NCBI RefSeq assembly: GCF_018614095.1
Contig: NZ_JAGGOY010000038.1
Coordinates: 18,034-82,033 of the forward strand
Source of the DNA: Streptomyces sp. ISL-87
GTDB lineage: Bacteria > Actinomycetota > Actinomycetes > Streptomycetales > Streptomycetaceae
Direction: 5' to 3'
Length of the DNA: 64,000 nt
Made by a program: the position numbers and the translations under genes. Under the pieces are notes generated by a model, which was given only the letters and a program-made list of their open reading frames with translations, did not search any database and had not been told where the DNA came from. Shown here one piece after another: positions 48,722 through 57,401 of this stretch; position 1 is the stretch's first letter; every line of letters begins with the position of its first letter.

Positions 48722-50050
48722 TCAGGCAGCGCCGAGGGTGGCGGGGGTCGGCCCGTCCGGGCGGACGGTGATGCTGTAGGCCGCCTTGGCGGGGACGGAC
48801 TGGAACGTCACCGTGTGGGCGGGCAGCAGGTGCTCCAGGAGGACGGTGGACTCGCGCAGGGCGAACTGCAGGCCGAGGCAGGCGCGGGGGCCGATGCCGA
48901 AGGGCAGGTAGGCGCCCGGCTGGGTGGGGCGGCCGCCCGGAGTGGTGAAGCGCCGCGGGTCGAAACGCTCGGGGTCCGGCCACAGTTCCGGGGTGCGGTG
49001 TGTGAGGTAGGGGCAGACCACGACATCCGTGCCCGCCTCGATCGCGTAGCCGCCCAGCCTGTCGTCCACGGCGGCGTGACGGGGCAGGATCCAGGCCGAC
49101 GGGTAGAGCCGGAGCGTCTCGTTGACCAGGGCCTGGACGGCCTCCCGGCGCTGCGGTGAGCCCGCGACCCCGCAGGCGAGGGCCTGTTCGCGGGCTTCGG
49201 GTTGGCGGTCGAGGAGCAGGTAGAGCCACGTCAGGGTGCTGGCGGTGGTCTCGTGGCCAGCGACCAGCAGCGTGACCAGCTCGTCGCGGATCAGGCGGTC
49301 CGTGTACTCGGAGCGCGTGGTGGCGGCGTCGAGCAGGACGTGCAGCAGGCCAGGGCCGTCGGGCCCGGCCGCGCCGTGGCGGGCGGCCTCGATGGCCTGG
49401 CGGGCGACGGCGTCGATCCTGGCCAGGTCGGCGGCGACGGCCTCGTGAGCGTCGGCGGCATCGGCGGGGAGGGTCGGCAGGGCGGCCACCACGGCTCCCA
49501 CGGCGGTCAGTTCGCGCTCGGTACCGGCGTCGAGGGGGTGGCCGGTGAGAGAACGCCAGATGGTGTCCAGGGCGAAACGCCGCATCTCCTCGGCCACGTC
49601 GAGGGTCGCCCCGGTGCGGGCGTACCCGGCCCAGCGCCCGGCGGTGGTCCGGGCGGCCCCGGCGATCCGCTGCTCGTAGCGGCGCATGCCGGTACCGGTG
49701 AACTGGGACTGCAACAACCGCCGTTGCCGCTTCCACGCCTCGCCCGTGGCGGCGAGGACGCCGTCGCCGATCAGCGGCCGGGCGCGGTGGGAGCGTTTGA
49801 CGTACCGGTCCGGATGCTGTGCCAGTACGTGCTGGATCGCCTGCGGGTCCGTGACAAGGACCGTGCGCTGCGGCCCCAGCAGGAACGCGGCGACACCACC
49901 GAGCCGTTCGCGCGCCCTGGCCATCAGATCGACCAGCTCCCCTCCCTCGGAGCGCCACCGTTCCACGAGGGCGGAGTCCAGCTCGGGGACCGGCCGCCCC
50001 GCTCCGGAAGGGTTCGGCGGGACGGGGGCGAGACTGGCTTCGGTGGCCAC
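48722..50050 (-). CDS. Cytochrome P450
   Basis: 442 residues from GTG 50050 (AGGAGA six bases upstream). The P450 signatures are present: I-helix VTLLVAGHETTAST, K-helix ETLRLYPS (ExxR), and heme loop FGIGPRACLG with the thiolate Cys at about residue 391. The family resembles CYP102/CYP4-like fatty-acid or terpene hydroxylases more than the short polyketide P450s, judging by WKRQRRLLQSQF and PERFDPRRF. There is no linked ferredoxin or reductase. It diverges from the 812-residue membrane protein. The substrate is unknown. Confidence 0.93.
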   Translation of the reverse strand: MATEASLAPVPPNPSGAGRPVPELDSALVERWRSEGGELVDLMARARERLGGVAAFLLGPQRTVLVTDPQAIQHVLAQHPDRYVKRSHRARPLIGDGVLAATGEAWKRQRRLLQSQFTGTGMRRYEQRIAGAARTTAGRWAGYARTGATLDVAEEMRRFALDTIWRSLTGHPLDAGTERELTAVGAVVAALPTLPADAADAHEAVAADLARIDAVARQAIEAARHGAAGPDGPGLLHVLLDAATTRSEYTDRLIRDELVTLLVAGHETTASTLTWLYLLLDRQPEAREQALACGVAGSPQRREAVQALVNETLRLYPSAWILPRHAAVDDRLGGYAIEAGTDVVVCPYLTHRTPELWPDPERFDPRRFTTPGGRPTQPGAYLPFGIGPRACLGLQFALRESTVLLEHLLPAHTVTFQSVPAKAAYSITVRPDGPTPATLGAA

Positions 50051-50207
50051 GCGTCTTCTCCTGTTCGACCGCTGGGTCGGGCCTCTGGCGGAGCGTTGGA
50101 CATCACGGACTGTACGCGAACGGGCGTGTCCGGTGACAGCCCGCCTCACCCCCCTCGGGGTCGTGGCAGCGCCCGTGCGAGCATGGCGTGTGTCAAAAGT
50201 GCTACCG

Positions 50208-52646
50208 ATGAGCAACCTCCCGACGGATCCGCGAACTGATGTCCCGCCGGCCGAGCCACCGAATCCCGCCGTTGGCATCCTGCCCGACGAGTTCCTGCTG
50301 TCGGTACGCGCCCGCCGGCCCGAAGCCCTGATCCGGCTCCTGCTGGGCCTGGTCATGACGGGGCTCACCCTGCTGCTCGCGGGCACCGCGCCCGGCACCA
50401 CGAGCGGACTGGACGCCGATCTGGCCCAAGGCGCCGGCAGCGCACCGCACTTGCTCGTCGACGTGGCCCGGCGCGCCACCCTCCTGGCGCTCGTGATGGT
50501 GCCGGTCGCCTTCGTGGCCCGCCGGTTCATCCGCCGCGAGGCCCGGCAGGTCACCGCTGCCGCCGCGGCGGCCGTCCTGGCGTACCCGGCCTGCGCCGCC
50601 TTCGGCCTGTGGGCGGCCGACATCGGAGACCCCCTCGTGGCCTGTGTGTTCGCCTTCACCGCCGCGGCCCGGCTCACGCTGCGGCCGCGCTGGCGCGGGC
50701 CCGCGGCGGCCGTTCTGGTCCTGCACGCGCTGGTGGTCCTGGCCGCAGGCGACACGGCCGCGCTGGGCCTCGTACAGACCCTGCTGATCGGATGGACCAT
50801 CGGGCACGGCACCGCCTACGCCGTCGCCCCGCACACCCATCGGCCCACCGGACGGCACCTGTTCGCCAGCCTCCGGCAGGTCGGCCTGGCACCCGCCCGC
50901 GCCTACCGCCAGAGCCCCGGGACACCGCTGCGCGAAGAGCGCCGCCGCTACCTCGTACACCAGGAGGACAGCCGCCCGGACCTCGACGTGGTCGTACTGG
51001 ACAGCCACGCGCGGGCCTCGGGCTTCCTCCGCCAGGCCTGGCAGCGGATCCGGGTGCGCACCGCCCCCCGCGGCCGCGGCCTGCAGTCCATACGCACCCT
51101 GCTGGAGCACGAGGCCCTGCTCTCCTACGCCGGCCAGGCCGCCGGAGTACGCACCAGGCGGCTCCTGGCGACGGCGGAGCTGGGCCCGGACGCGGCGCTC
51201 GCGGTGTACGAGCACTTGGCCGGACGGCGCCTCGACGAGCTCGCCGACGCCGAACTGACCGACCAGCTGCTGAGTGGCATCTGGGTACAGGTGAACCTGC
51301 TGCACCGCCGGGAGATCGCGCACCGCGTCCTGGTCCCGGAGTCCGTACTCGTCGACAGCCGGGGCCGCGTCCACCTCGTGGACCTGGAACGCGGCGAAGT
51401 CGCCGCCGGCGACCTGCTCCTGCGCATCGACATCGCCCAGCTCCTCACCACGACCGCCCTTCGCACCGGCCCCCGACGCGCCGTGGCCGCCGCCATCGCC
51501 GCACTGGGACCCGACAGGATCGGCGCGGCCGTGCCCCTCCTGCAGCCGCTCGCCCTGTCCCGCGACACCAGGGCCGCCCTCAAACGCCACCGCGAGCAGC
51601 TCCGCCCGGCCGATGGCTCACCGGCACCGGCACCCGTACCCGAACTGCTCACGCGGATCCGCGAAGAGATCCTGCGCGCCCGCCCCCAGGCCGACGCCGA
51701 GCCGCTGCGCCTTGAACGGCTGCGCACCCGCACCCTGGTCACCGTCCTCGGCGCGGCGGCCGCCGGATACGTGCTCCTGCTCCAACTCTCCGCCGGCAGC
51801 GGCAACCCGTTCACCGTCATCGACCAGGCACAGCCCGGCTGGGTCGCGCTGGCGGCGCTGGCCTCGGCCGCCAGCTACCTGGCCGCGACGATGGGCTTCA
51901 CCGGGTTCGTCCCCGAACGGCTGAAGTTCGGCCGGGCCGGGCTCGCCCAGCTGGCGGGGTCCTTCGTCAACCTCGTCTCGCCCAGCGGCCTCGGCGGAGC
52001 CGCACTCAACGTCCGGTTCCTCCAACGCGCCGGCATACCCGCGCCCCAGGCTCTCTCCAGCGTCGGCGTCACCCAGGCCATCGGTCTCGTGCTCCACACC
52101 CTTCTCGTCGTCGTCTTCGGCGCGCTGGCCAGTACCGACCACGCCTCCCCCCTGCCCTCCTCCACCGTCCTCACCACCTGCCTGCTATCGGCAGCCGTAC
52201 TGGCCGGCACGGCCACCGCCGTCCCCGTCGTACGCCGGTGGCTGGCCGCGCGCCTGCGGCCGCTGCTCGCCGGAGTGCTGCCCAGGCTCCTGGACCTGCT
52301 TCAGAACCCGGCCAAACTGGCCATGGGCGTGGCCGGGCAACTCCTGATCTCGCTCGCCTCCGTGGCCTGCCTGTACTGCTGCACCCGCGCCTTCGGACTG
52401 CACCCGGGCTTCGCCGCCGTCGCCGTCGCCAATCTCGTCGGGGTGGCCGTCGGCTCCGCGATCCCCACCCCGGGCGGAGTGGGAGGCGTGGAGGCGGCGC
52501 TGCCCCTCGCCCTGGAGCGGACCGCCGGCATCGCGGAAAACGCTGCGATCGCCCCGGTCCTGCTCTTCCGGCTGCTCACCTTCTGGCTGCCCGTCCTCCC
52601 GGGCTGGCTTGCCTTCCTCTGGCTCCAGCGGCGCAAGGCGATCTGA
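50208..52646 (+). CDS. Kinase-like plus LPG-synthase/flippase-like membrane protein (UPF0104 type)
   Basis: 812 residues from ATG 50208; a GTG six codons earlier is also possible. The N-terminal third has about five hydrophobic helices. A soluble middle region (about 230-480) looks like a degenerate protein kinase: AHRVLVPESVLVDSRGRVHL, then VDLERG, recalls the HRDLKPxNVL and DFG elements. The C-terminal third (about 500-805) is an eight-helix UPF0104/lysylphosphatidylglycerol synthase transmembrane domain with FVNLVSPSGLGGAALN and IPTPGGVGGVEAAL. Such proteins move or modify envelope lipids. The kinase-like part lacks convincing ATP-loop residues, so it may be a pseudokinase sensor. Confidence 0.85.
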   Translation: MSNLPTDPRTDVPPAEPPNPAVGILPDEFLLSVRARRPEALIRLLLGLVMTGLTLLLAGTAPGTTSGLDADLAQGAGSAPHLLVDVARRATLLALVMVPVAFVARRFIRREARQVTAAAAAAVLAYPACAAFGLWAADIGDPLVACVFAFTAAARLTLRPRWRGPAAAVLVLHALVVLAAGDTAALGLVQTLLIGWTIGHGTAYAVAPHTHRPTGRHLFASLRQVGLAPARAYRQSPGTPLREERRRYLVHQEDSRPDLDVVVLDSHARASGFLRQAWQRIRVRTAPRGRGLQSIRTLLEHEALLSYAGQAAGVRTRRLLATAELGPDAALAVYEHLAGRRLDELADAELTDQLLSGIWVQVNLLHRREIAHRVLVPESVLVDSRGRVHLVDLERGEVAAGDLLLRIDIAQLLTTTALRTGPRRAVAAAIAALGPDRIGAAVPLLQPLALSRDTRAALKRHREQLRPADGSPAPAPVPELLTRIREEILRARPQADAEPLRLERLRTRTLVTVLGAAAAGYVLLLQLSAGSGNPFTVIDQAQPGWVALAALASAASYLAATMGFTGFVPERLKFGRAGLAQLAGSFVNLVSPSGLGGAALNVRFLQRAGIPAPQALSSVGVTQAIGLVLHTLLVVVFGALASTDHASPLPSSTVLTTCLLSAAVLAGTATAVPVVRRWLAARLRPLLAGVLPRLLDLLQNPAKLAMGVAGQLLISLASVACLYCCTRAFGLHPGFAAVAVANLVGVAVGSAIPTPGGVGGVEAALPLALERTAGIAENAAIAPVLLFRLLTFWLPVLPGWLAFLWLQRRKAI

Positions 52647-52755
52647 CCTGGTGATGCGGCCGGATTCCGCTTCCCGCGGCCGAATGGGCGCCGGTGGCCC
52701 GTCGTTGGGTAGGGTGCCGTTCGATATCGGTGTTCTGCGTGGGAGACATGAGTTG

Positions 52756-54762
52756 ATGAGTGGTCAGCAGCCGGACCGGAGTAGTGCGTCTCAGGTCTTC
52801 CAGCCTCTCGCGGGAGACGACCCGAAGACCGTCGCCGGATACCGGCTGGCCGCCAAACTCGGCGCAGGCGGCATGGGCAAGGTGTTCCTGTCGTACACGC
52901 CCGGCGGCCGGCCCGTGGCCATCAAGGTGATCCGCCCGGAATTCGGTGAGGACCCCGAGTTCCGCCGCAGGTTCGCCCAGGAAGTGCGCTCCGCGCAGCG
53001 CGTGCAGGGCCTGTTCACCGCGCCCGTCATCGATGCCGACACCGACGGGGCCCAGCCCTGGCTGGCCACCGCCTACGTACCGGGCCCCTCGCTCGCCGAC
53101 GCGGTCGTCGCGCACGGGGCGCTGCCGGTCGAGGCGGTACTGCTGCTCATCGCAGGCATGGCCGAGGCCCTCCAGGTCATCCACGGCGCGGGCATCGTGC
53201 ACCGCGACCTCAAGCCGTCCAATGTGCTGCTCGCCGCCGACGGCCCCCGCGTCATCGACTTCGGCATCGCCTACGCCGCCGACGCGACCTCGCTCACCGG
53301 CAGCGGCGTCGCCATCGGCACGCCCTCGTTCATGGCCCCGGAGCAGGCCGCGGGGCGCAAGGTGACCCCGGCGACCGACATCTTCGCGCTCGGACAGGTC
53401 GCGGCGTACGCGGCGACGGGCTCCCCGGCGTTCGGCGAAGGCACCTCGCACGGCGTCCTCTACCGGATCGTCCACGAGGAGCCCGACCTCAGTGGGGTCC
53501 CGGAGCGGCTGATGGAGCTGGTCACGCGCTGCCTCGCCAAGGACCCCGAGGCCAGGCCGTCGGTCGCCGAGGTCATCGCGCTCTGCCAGTCGGCGAACGC
53601 CGAGACGGTGCTGCGGCGGCCCGAGGACTGGCTGCCGGCACCGGTCAGCGCCGACATCACGGCCCGAGTGGCGGCCCCTGCCCCGCTCCAGACCCCGCCG
53701 CCCCCGCCCACGGCTCCGGCGACTCCTCCTCCCACGGCTCCGGCGACGCCCGCTCCGGCGGCTCCGGCCGCCGCGCCGGTCGCTCCGGCCACCGCGCCGG
53801 CCCCCGCCACCGCGCCGCCCGCGGCCTACTCGCCGACCACGCCCGCGGCTCCGGCCACCCCGCCTCCCGGCTACGGCCCGTCCGCCGCCCACTCGCCCGC
53901 CGCGCCGGTGGCCCCGACCGCCCAGACCGCCCCGACCCCCGGCTACGGGCCGTCCGCGACGCATCAGCCTCCGCAGCCCCATCAGCAGTACGGCCCGCCC
54001 GCTCCGGCGCAGGCCCACGCGTACGCCCCGACCCAGTTCCCGACCCAGTTCCCGACGCACGCGCAGACGTACCCCGCGCACCCCGGCCACCCCATGAACC
54101 CGGGGCCCCAGCCCCCGAGGCGCGCGGGCAAGCGGGGCACGGCCGTCGCGCTCGCCGCCGCGCTGGTCTTCGGCATCGGGGGCGCGGGCACGGCGTACGT
54201 CCTTCTCAAGGACAAGAACAAGCAGACACAGGGCACCGGCTCCTCTCAAGGCGGCAGCTCGTCGCAGGGCGGCAGCTCGTCGGAGGGCGGCACCCCTCCG
54301 CAGGGCGACCAGAAGAGCACCGGGGGCGCGCAGGGGAACTCGAAGGCGAGCCCCAAGCCCGATCCGAAGCCCGCCGACTACAAGAACATCAACCTCACCA
54401 CCGGCTACCACCTGACGCTCGGGGACGACGATGTCCGGCCCCAGAAGGGTGAGGACGGCGGGTTCGAGCTCTCCTACGACACCGGCGGGTATCTCGACGC
54501 GGAGAGCACGGGCGGGAACATGGTGCTGCTCGATCCGGGTCAGGAGGGATCCCTGGCCGCCTGCCGCGCCGACACCCGGTTCACCGAGACCGTCCAGGTG
54601 AATAAGCTTTCGAAGGGACGGCAGGTGTGCGTCACCACGGGCTCGGGACACATGGGTCTGGTGACGGTCCAGGGTTTCTCGTCGGAGGACTCACCCAGTA
54701 AGTACATGACGCTGGACCTCACCGTCTGGCACAACGCCGTCAGCGTCAGCTCGGGCAGCTGA
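52756..54762 (+). CDS. Transmembrane Ser/Thr protein kinase
   Basis: 668 residues. An N-terminal Hanks-type kinase domain (about 25-285) has LGAGGMGKVF, AIKVI (Lys), HRDLKPSNVLL (catalytic Asp), DFGIAYA and APEQAAG. A long Pro/Ala/Thr-rich cytoplasmic linker (about 295-455) with short repeats follows, then one membrane helix (GTAVALAAALVFGIGGAGTAYVLL, read in parts, about 460-484), and then an extracellular Ser/Gly-rich stalk and a roughly 130-residue beta-rich domain with two Cys. It is a receptor-like kinase; ligand and substrates are unknown. The start ATG 52756 is preceded by GGGAG about ten bases upstream; TTG one codon earlier is the alternative. Confidence 0.92.
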   Translation: MSGQQPDRSSASQVFQPLAGDDPKTVAGYRLAAKLGAGGMGKVFLSYTPGGRPVAIKVIRPEFGEDPEFRRRFAQEVRSAQRVQGLFTAPVIDADTDGAQPWLATAYVPGPSLADAVVAHGALPVEAVLLLIAGMAEALQVIHGAGIVHRDLKPSNVLLAADGPRVIDFGIAYAADATSLTGSGVAIGTPSFMAPEQAAGRKVTPATDIFALGQVAAYAATGSPAFGEGTSHGVLYRIVHEEPDLSGVPERLMELVTRCLAKDPEARPSVAEVIALCQSANAETVLRRPEDWLPAPVSADITARVAAPAPLQTPPPPPTAPATPPPTAPATPAPAAPAAAPVAPATAPAPATAPPAAYSPTTPAAPATPPPGYGPSAAHSPAAPVAPTAQTAPTPGYGPSATHQPPQPHQQYGPPAPAQAHAYAPTQFPTQFPTHAQTYPAHPGHPMNPGPQPPRRAGKRGTAVALAAALVFGIGGAGTAYVLLKDKNKQTQGTGSSQGGSSSQGGSSSEGGTPPQGDQKSTGGAQGNSKASPKPDPKPADYKNINLTTGYHLTLGDDDVRPQKGEDGGFELSYDTGGYLDAESTGGNMVLLDPGQEGSLAACRADTRFTETVQVNKLSKGRQVCVTTGSGHMGLVTVQGFSSEDSPSKYMTLDLTVWHNAVSVSSGS

Positions 54763-54777
54763 CGGGGCCTTCGCGGG

Positions 54778-55455
54778 TCAGGTGCCGGTGCCGCGCTGCT
54801 CGTTGCTGGCGTCCCGGAGCTGACGGGTGTGGTCGCTGATCGCGTCGACGCGGTCCGCGAGGTCCGCGTGTCCGGGGTGCAGGTGGCCCCGGGTGGCGGT
54901 CAGGGGGCCGACCAGCCGCGCGGCGTCGTTGTCGGCGAGCGCCCGCGTCACGTCGCCGACCGCGGCCTCGGCGGCGGCCGGGAGGTCGGTGAGCGCGGTG
55001 ATCTGGCCGGCGAGTTGGCGCAGGCCGCCGGCGTTGTCGCGGGCCCATGCCGTGACACTGCGCTCGGCGGCCCGTCGGTCGCGGACGGCCTGGACGCGCT
55101 GTTCGCCGGTGGTGTTGGCGGCGCCGGGGCGCAGGCGCAGGTATCGGCGTTCGGCGGCCTGGCGGCTGGCGACGCCGAGGGGCGGGGCGAGATCCGCCCA
55201 GCTCGCTCCGGCCGCCCGGGCGGTTTCGATCAGGCCTGCCTCCCATCCGGCGAGGTGCTCGCGCACCTCGCGCAGGAGCAGCAGGGACGCCAGGGCCGGG
55301 TGCGGACCGCTCTGGGGCGCCGCTGTTCCCGGTTCGCCTTCCTGGGCTTCACGCACAGCCTGGACAATGACCTCCAGAGCCGCCGCGGTGGCGAGGAAGG
55401 AGGCGGGCGCGGGCCCTGGCCCCGGGAGACGGGTGGGCTCATCGGCTGCGGTCAC
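54778..55455 (-). CDS. rheA: RheA-type transcriptional repressor (hsp18 regulator)
   Basis: 225 residues, GTG start with GGAG six bases upstream. It is helical throughout, with a helix-turn-helix-like segment ARAAGASWADLAPPLGVAS followed by RQAAERRYLRLRPG, and TAWARDNAGGLRQLAGQIT after it. This pattern belongs to the Streptomyces RheA family, the thermosensing repressor of the small heat-shock gene hsp18 in S. albus. Two inverted repeats directly upstream match or nearly match the described RheA operator TGTCATC-N5-GATGACA, which strongly supports the assignment and implies autoregulation. The expected divergent hsp18 gene is absent; an L,D-transpeptidase end lies there instead. Confidence 0.75.
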   Translation of the reverse strand: MTAADEPTRLPGPGPAPASFLATAAALEVIVQAVREAQEGEPGTAAPQSGPHPALASLLLLREVREHLAGWEAGLIETARAAGASWADLAPPLGVASRQAAERRYLRLRPGAANTTGEQRVQAVRDRRAAERSVTAWARDNAGGLRQLAGQITALTDLPAAAEAAVGDVTRALADNDAARLVGPLTATRGHLHPGHADLADRVDAISDHTRQLRDASNEQRGTGT

Positions 55456-55471
55456 GGCACGCTCCGTTTGA

Positions 55472-55492
55472 TCGTCATCTTCTCGATGACGA
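55472..55492. promoter_or_regulatory. RheA-like operator 1 (variant palindrome)
   Basis: TCGTCATC-TTCTC-GATGACGA: perfect 8-bp arms with five-base spacer, 17 bases upstream of the rheA start codon. The outer bases differ from the canonical TGTCATC arm. Confidence 0.75.
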
Positions 55493-55498
55493 CCTATC

Positions 55499-55517
55499 TG
55501 TCATCGCCTGGATGACA
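55499..55517. promoter_or_regulatory. RheA operator 2 (canonical palindrome)
   Basis: TGTCATC-GCCTG-GATGACA: perfect 7-bp arms and five-base spacer, identical to the S. albus RheA site as I know it. It is centred 26 bases from operator 1. Confidence 0.8.
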
Positions 55518-55611
55518 TCTTACAACAGATGCACGTTGAAGCGCATGGGCGGGCACTGACCGAACCGCCTGGACGTGGTCTCGGCGGCTCACGCCATGTG
55601 AAGGCCCCGGG

Positions 55612-57069
55612 TCACGTGAGAGGGCGCAGCCGTGACGGGGTATGAGGGGAATCCGGCGCGAGGGCGGCCTCCGGTGTGGTGGCGAGACTGCTCCCCGCCC
55701 GCCAGGCCGACCAGTCGAGGTTCCAGTCGCCGATGCCGTTGTCGAACGGCGCCATCCGCTCCCCGCCGCTGTTCACCACCTCCACGATGTCCCCCTCCCG
55801 GACCGTACGGAAGAACCAGGCGGCGTCCTCGGTGCTCATGCCCGTGCAGCCGTGGCTGACGTTCTCCTCGCCCTGCGCCTCGACGGACCAGGGCGCGGCG
55901 TGCACGTACTCGCCGCTCCACGTCACCCGGGTCGCGTAGAAGACGGGCAGGTCGTAGAACTCGCTCGTGCCGCGCTTGATGCCCACGGAGTCCCCGCGCA
56001 TCCGGACCTTGTACTCCTTGCCCAGCACGACCTTGACGCCGCTTCGGGTCCGGAACCCCGCCTTGCCGGTGGTGACCGGGATGGTCCGGATGACCGTGCT
56101 GTTGCGGCGAACGGTCATCTCGTGGGCGGCGGAGTCGGTGACCGCCTCGATCCGGTCGCCGATGGTGAGCTGCAGGGAGTCCGAGGGGCCGCCGTAGTCC
56201 TGGTCGCCGACCTCGACCCCGTCGAGACCGCTGCGTACGCGTACCTCGGCGTGGGCGGGCCAGTACGTGCGCGGCCGGTAGTGCAGGGTCGATTCGTCGA
56301 CCCAGTGCCAGGCGCCCTCGACCTCCGGCTCCGAGGTCACCTCGAGCGCCCGTTCCAGCCTGGCCCGGGCCGGGCGGTCCGTGGCGGGGACCGGGTGGCT
56401 GAGGGCGGCCGTCACGATCTGTCCTGCGCCGTACGTCCCGGGCCTCGGCCCGAACTCCACCGTGAGCCTGCCCTCGTCGGTGGGCGGCGCGGTGCGGAAC
56501 GCCATGGTCACACCGACCGGCACCCCGGCCGCGTCCTGCGCGCCGACCCGGACCGTGTACACCTCACCGGCCCGCAGCGGCTCGGTGTTGGTCCAGTGCC
56601 GGCCCTCCGGGCCCAGCTCGCCGCCGACGTGGCGCCCGTGCTCGTCGTGGACGGTGACATCCGTGAGCTGCCCCGGCTCGGCGAGGGCGATCTCGAACGG
56701 ACCGTCGGCGTCCGTGGGCAGTACGACCGTTCGTTCCGCCCGGGGCGATTCGCGGGACGACGGGTCCCGCAGCACCGACCCGGCCCCCCGGGCGGTGGCC
56801 AGCACCCGCTGCTGCCGCCATCCGCTGCACGGCGCGACCCGCAGCGCCTCCACCGCGCACCGCCCGGCGATGCTGCCCCGACCGTCGTCCAAGGCCCTTC
56901 CGACCAGCAGCATGACGGATGCCTGCGAACCCCCGGCCGGCTGCTGCCCGGTCTCCGGGCCCGGAGCCGCGGCGACCACGAGAGCGGCCCCGGTCACCGC
57001 GGCCGCCACACTCCATACCTTGCCCCCTCGCCGCTGTTGCGCCTTTTGCTCACGGGTCGTCGATGACAT
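55612..57069 (-). CDS. L,D-transpeptidase with Ig-like domains
   Basis: 485 residues from ATG 57069 (GTG at 57075 is an alternative; GGAGGG upstream). An N-terminal membrane anchor or signal (VWSVAAAVTGAALVVAAA) is followed by an extracytoplasmic region of Ig-like beta domains (about 100-330) and the YkuD catalytic domain with EYVHAAPW (His) and NVSHGCTGMS (nucleophile Cys) near the C-terminus. It forms 3-3 cross-links in peptidoglycan or attaches proteins to it, as in mycobacterial LdtMt2-type enzymes. There is no lipobox Cys, so it may stay anchored by the uncleaved helix. Confidence 0.9.
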   Translation of the reverse strand: MSSTTREQKAQQRRGGKVWSVAAAVTGAALVVAAAPGPETGQQPAGGSQASVMLLVGRALDDGRGSIAGRCAVEALRVAPCSGWRQQRVLATARGAGSVLRDPSSRESPRAERTVVLPTDADGPFEIALAEPGQLTDVTVHDEHGRHVGGELGPEGRHWTNTEPLRAGEVYTVRVGAQDAAGVPVGVTMAFRTAPPTDEGRLTVEFGPRPGTYGAGQIVTAALSHPVPATDRPARARLERALEVTSEPEVEGAWHWVDESTLHYRPRTYWPAHAEVRVRSGLDGVEVGDQDYGGPSDSLQLTIGDRIEAVTDSAAHEMTVRRNSTVIRTIPVTTGKAGFRTRSGVKVVLGKEYKVRMRGDSVGIKRGTSEFYDLPVFYATRVTWSGEYVHAAPWSVEAQGEENVSHGCTGMSTEDAAWFFRTVREGDIVEVVNSGGERMAPFDNGIGDWNLDWSAWRAGSSLATTPEAALAPDSPHTPSRLRPLT

Positions 57070-57401
57070 CGCCACGCAGCCCTCCCAGATCGTCGCCCAC
57101 GGCCGTATGGCAGCATCAAAACGATTGCGGGCCAAAATGATGATCATGGACTCGGTCCGTGCCGCCGAACGGGCACCCAAGACGACTCGTACGGAGCAAC
57201 ATCAGAGGCAACGGGCGTCAGCGGGGCTGCATCGATGCAGCCCACCTCAAGCGCTTGCCGAGGCTGCCGCGGCGAGGCGCCTGACGTGTTGCCGCCCGCG
57301 GCGGTGAACCACCATGGCCGACAAGTCCGTTGCCCATCCGGGCACCTGTGGGCACACTCGATCACCGGTTGATCACATCGTCACCACAGGGGGAACACAT
57401 C
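57070..57401. other. 332-base divergent gap
   Basis: No gene is supported. It lies between the L,D-transpeptidase and a divergent secreted protein and should hold both promoters. An AT-rich stretch AACGATTGCGGGCCAAAATGATGATCATG near 57118-57150 (quoted by position; core CAAAATGATGATCATG) is the most promoter-like part on the minus-strand side. Confidence 0.4.

Noticed and set aside
49686..50207. N-terminal extension of the 812-residue membrane protein
   Set aside because: Antisense to the P450 coding region and without conserved sequence. ATG 50208 or GTG 50190 is the plausible start.
55518..55611. Possible hsp18 start divergent from rheA
   Set aside because: The plus-strand frame after ATG at about 55529 has no small heat-shock protein sequence and ends after about 40 codons.
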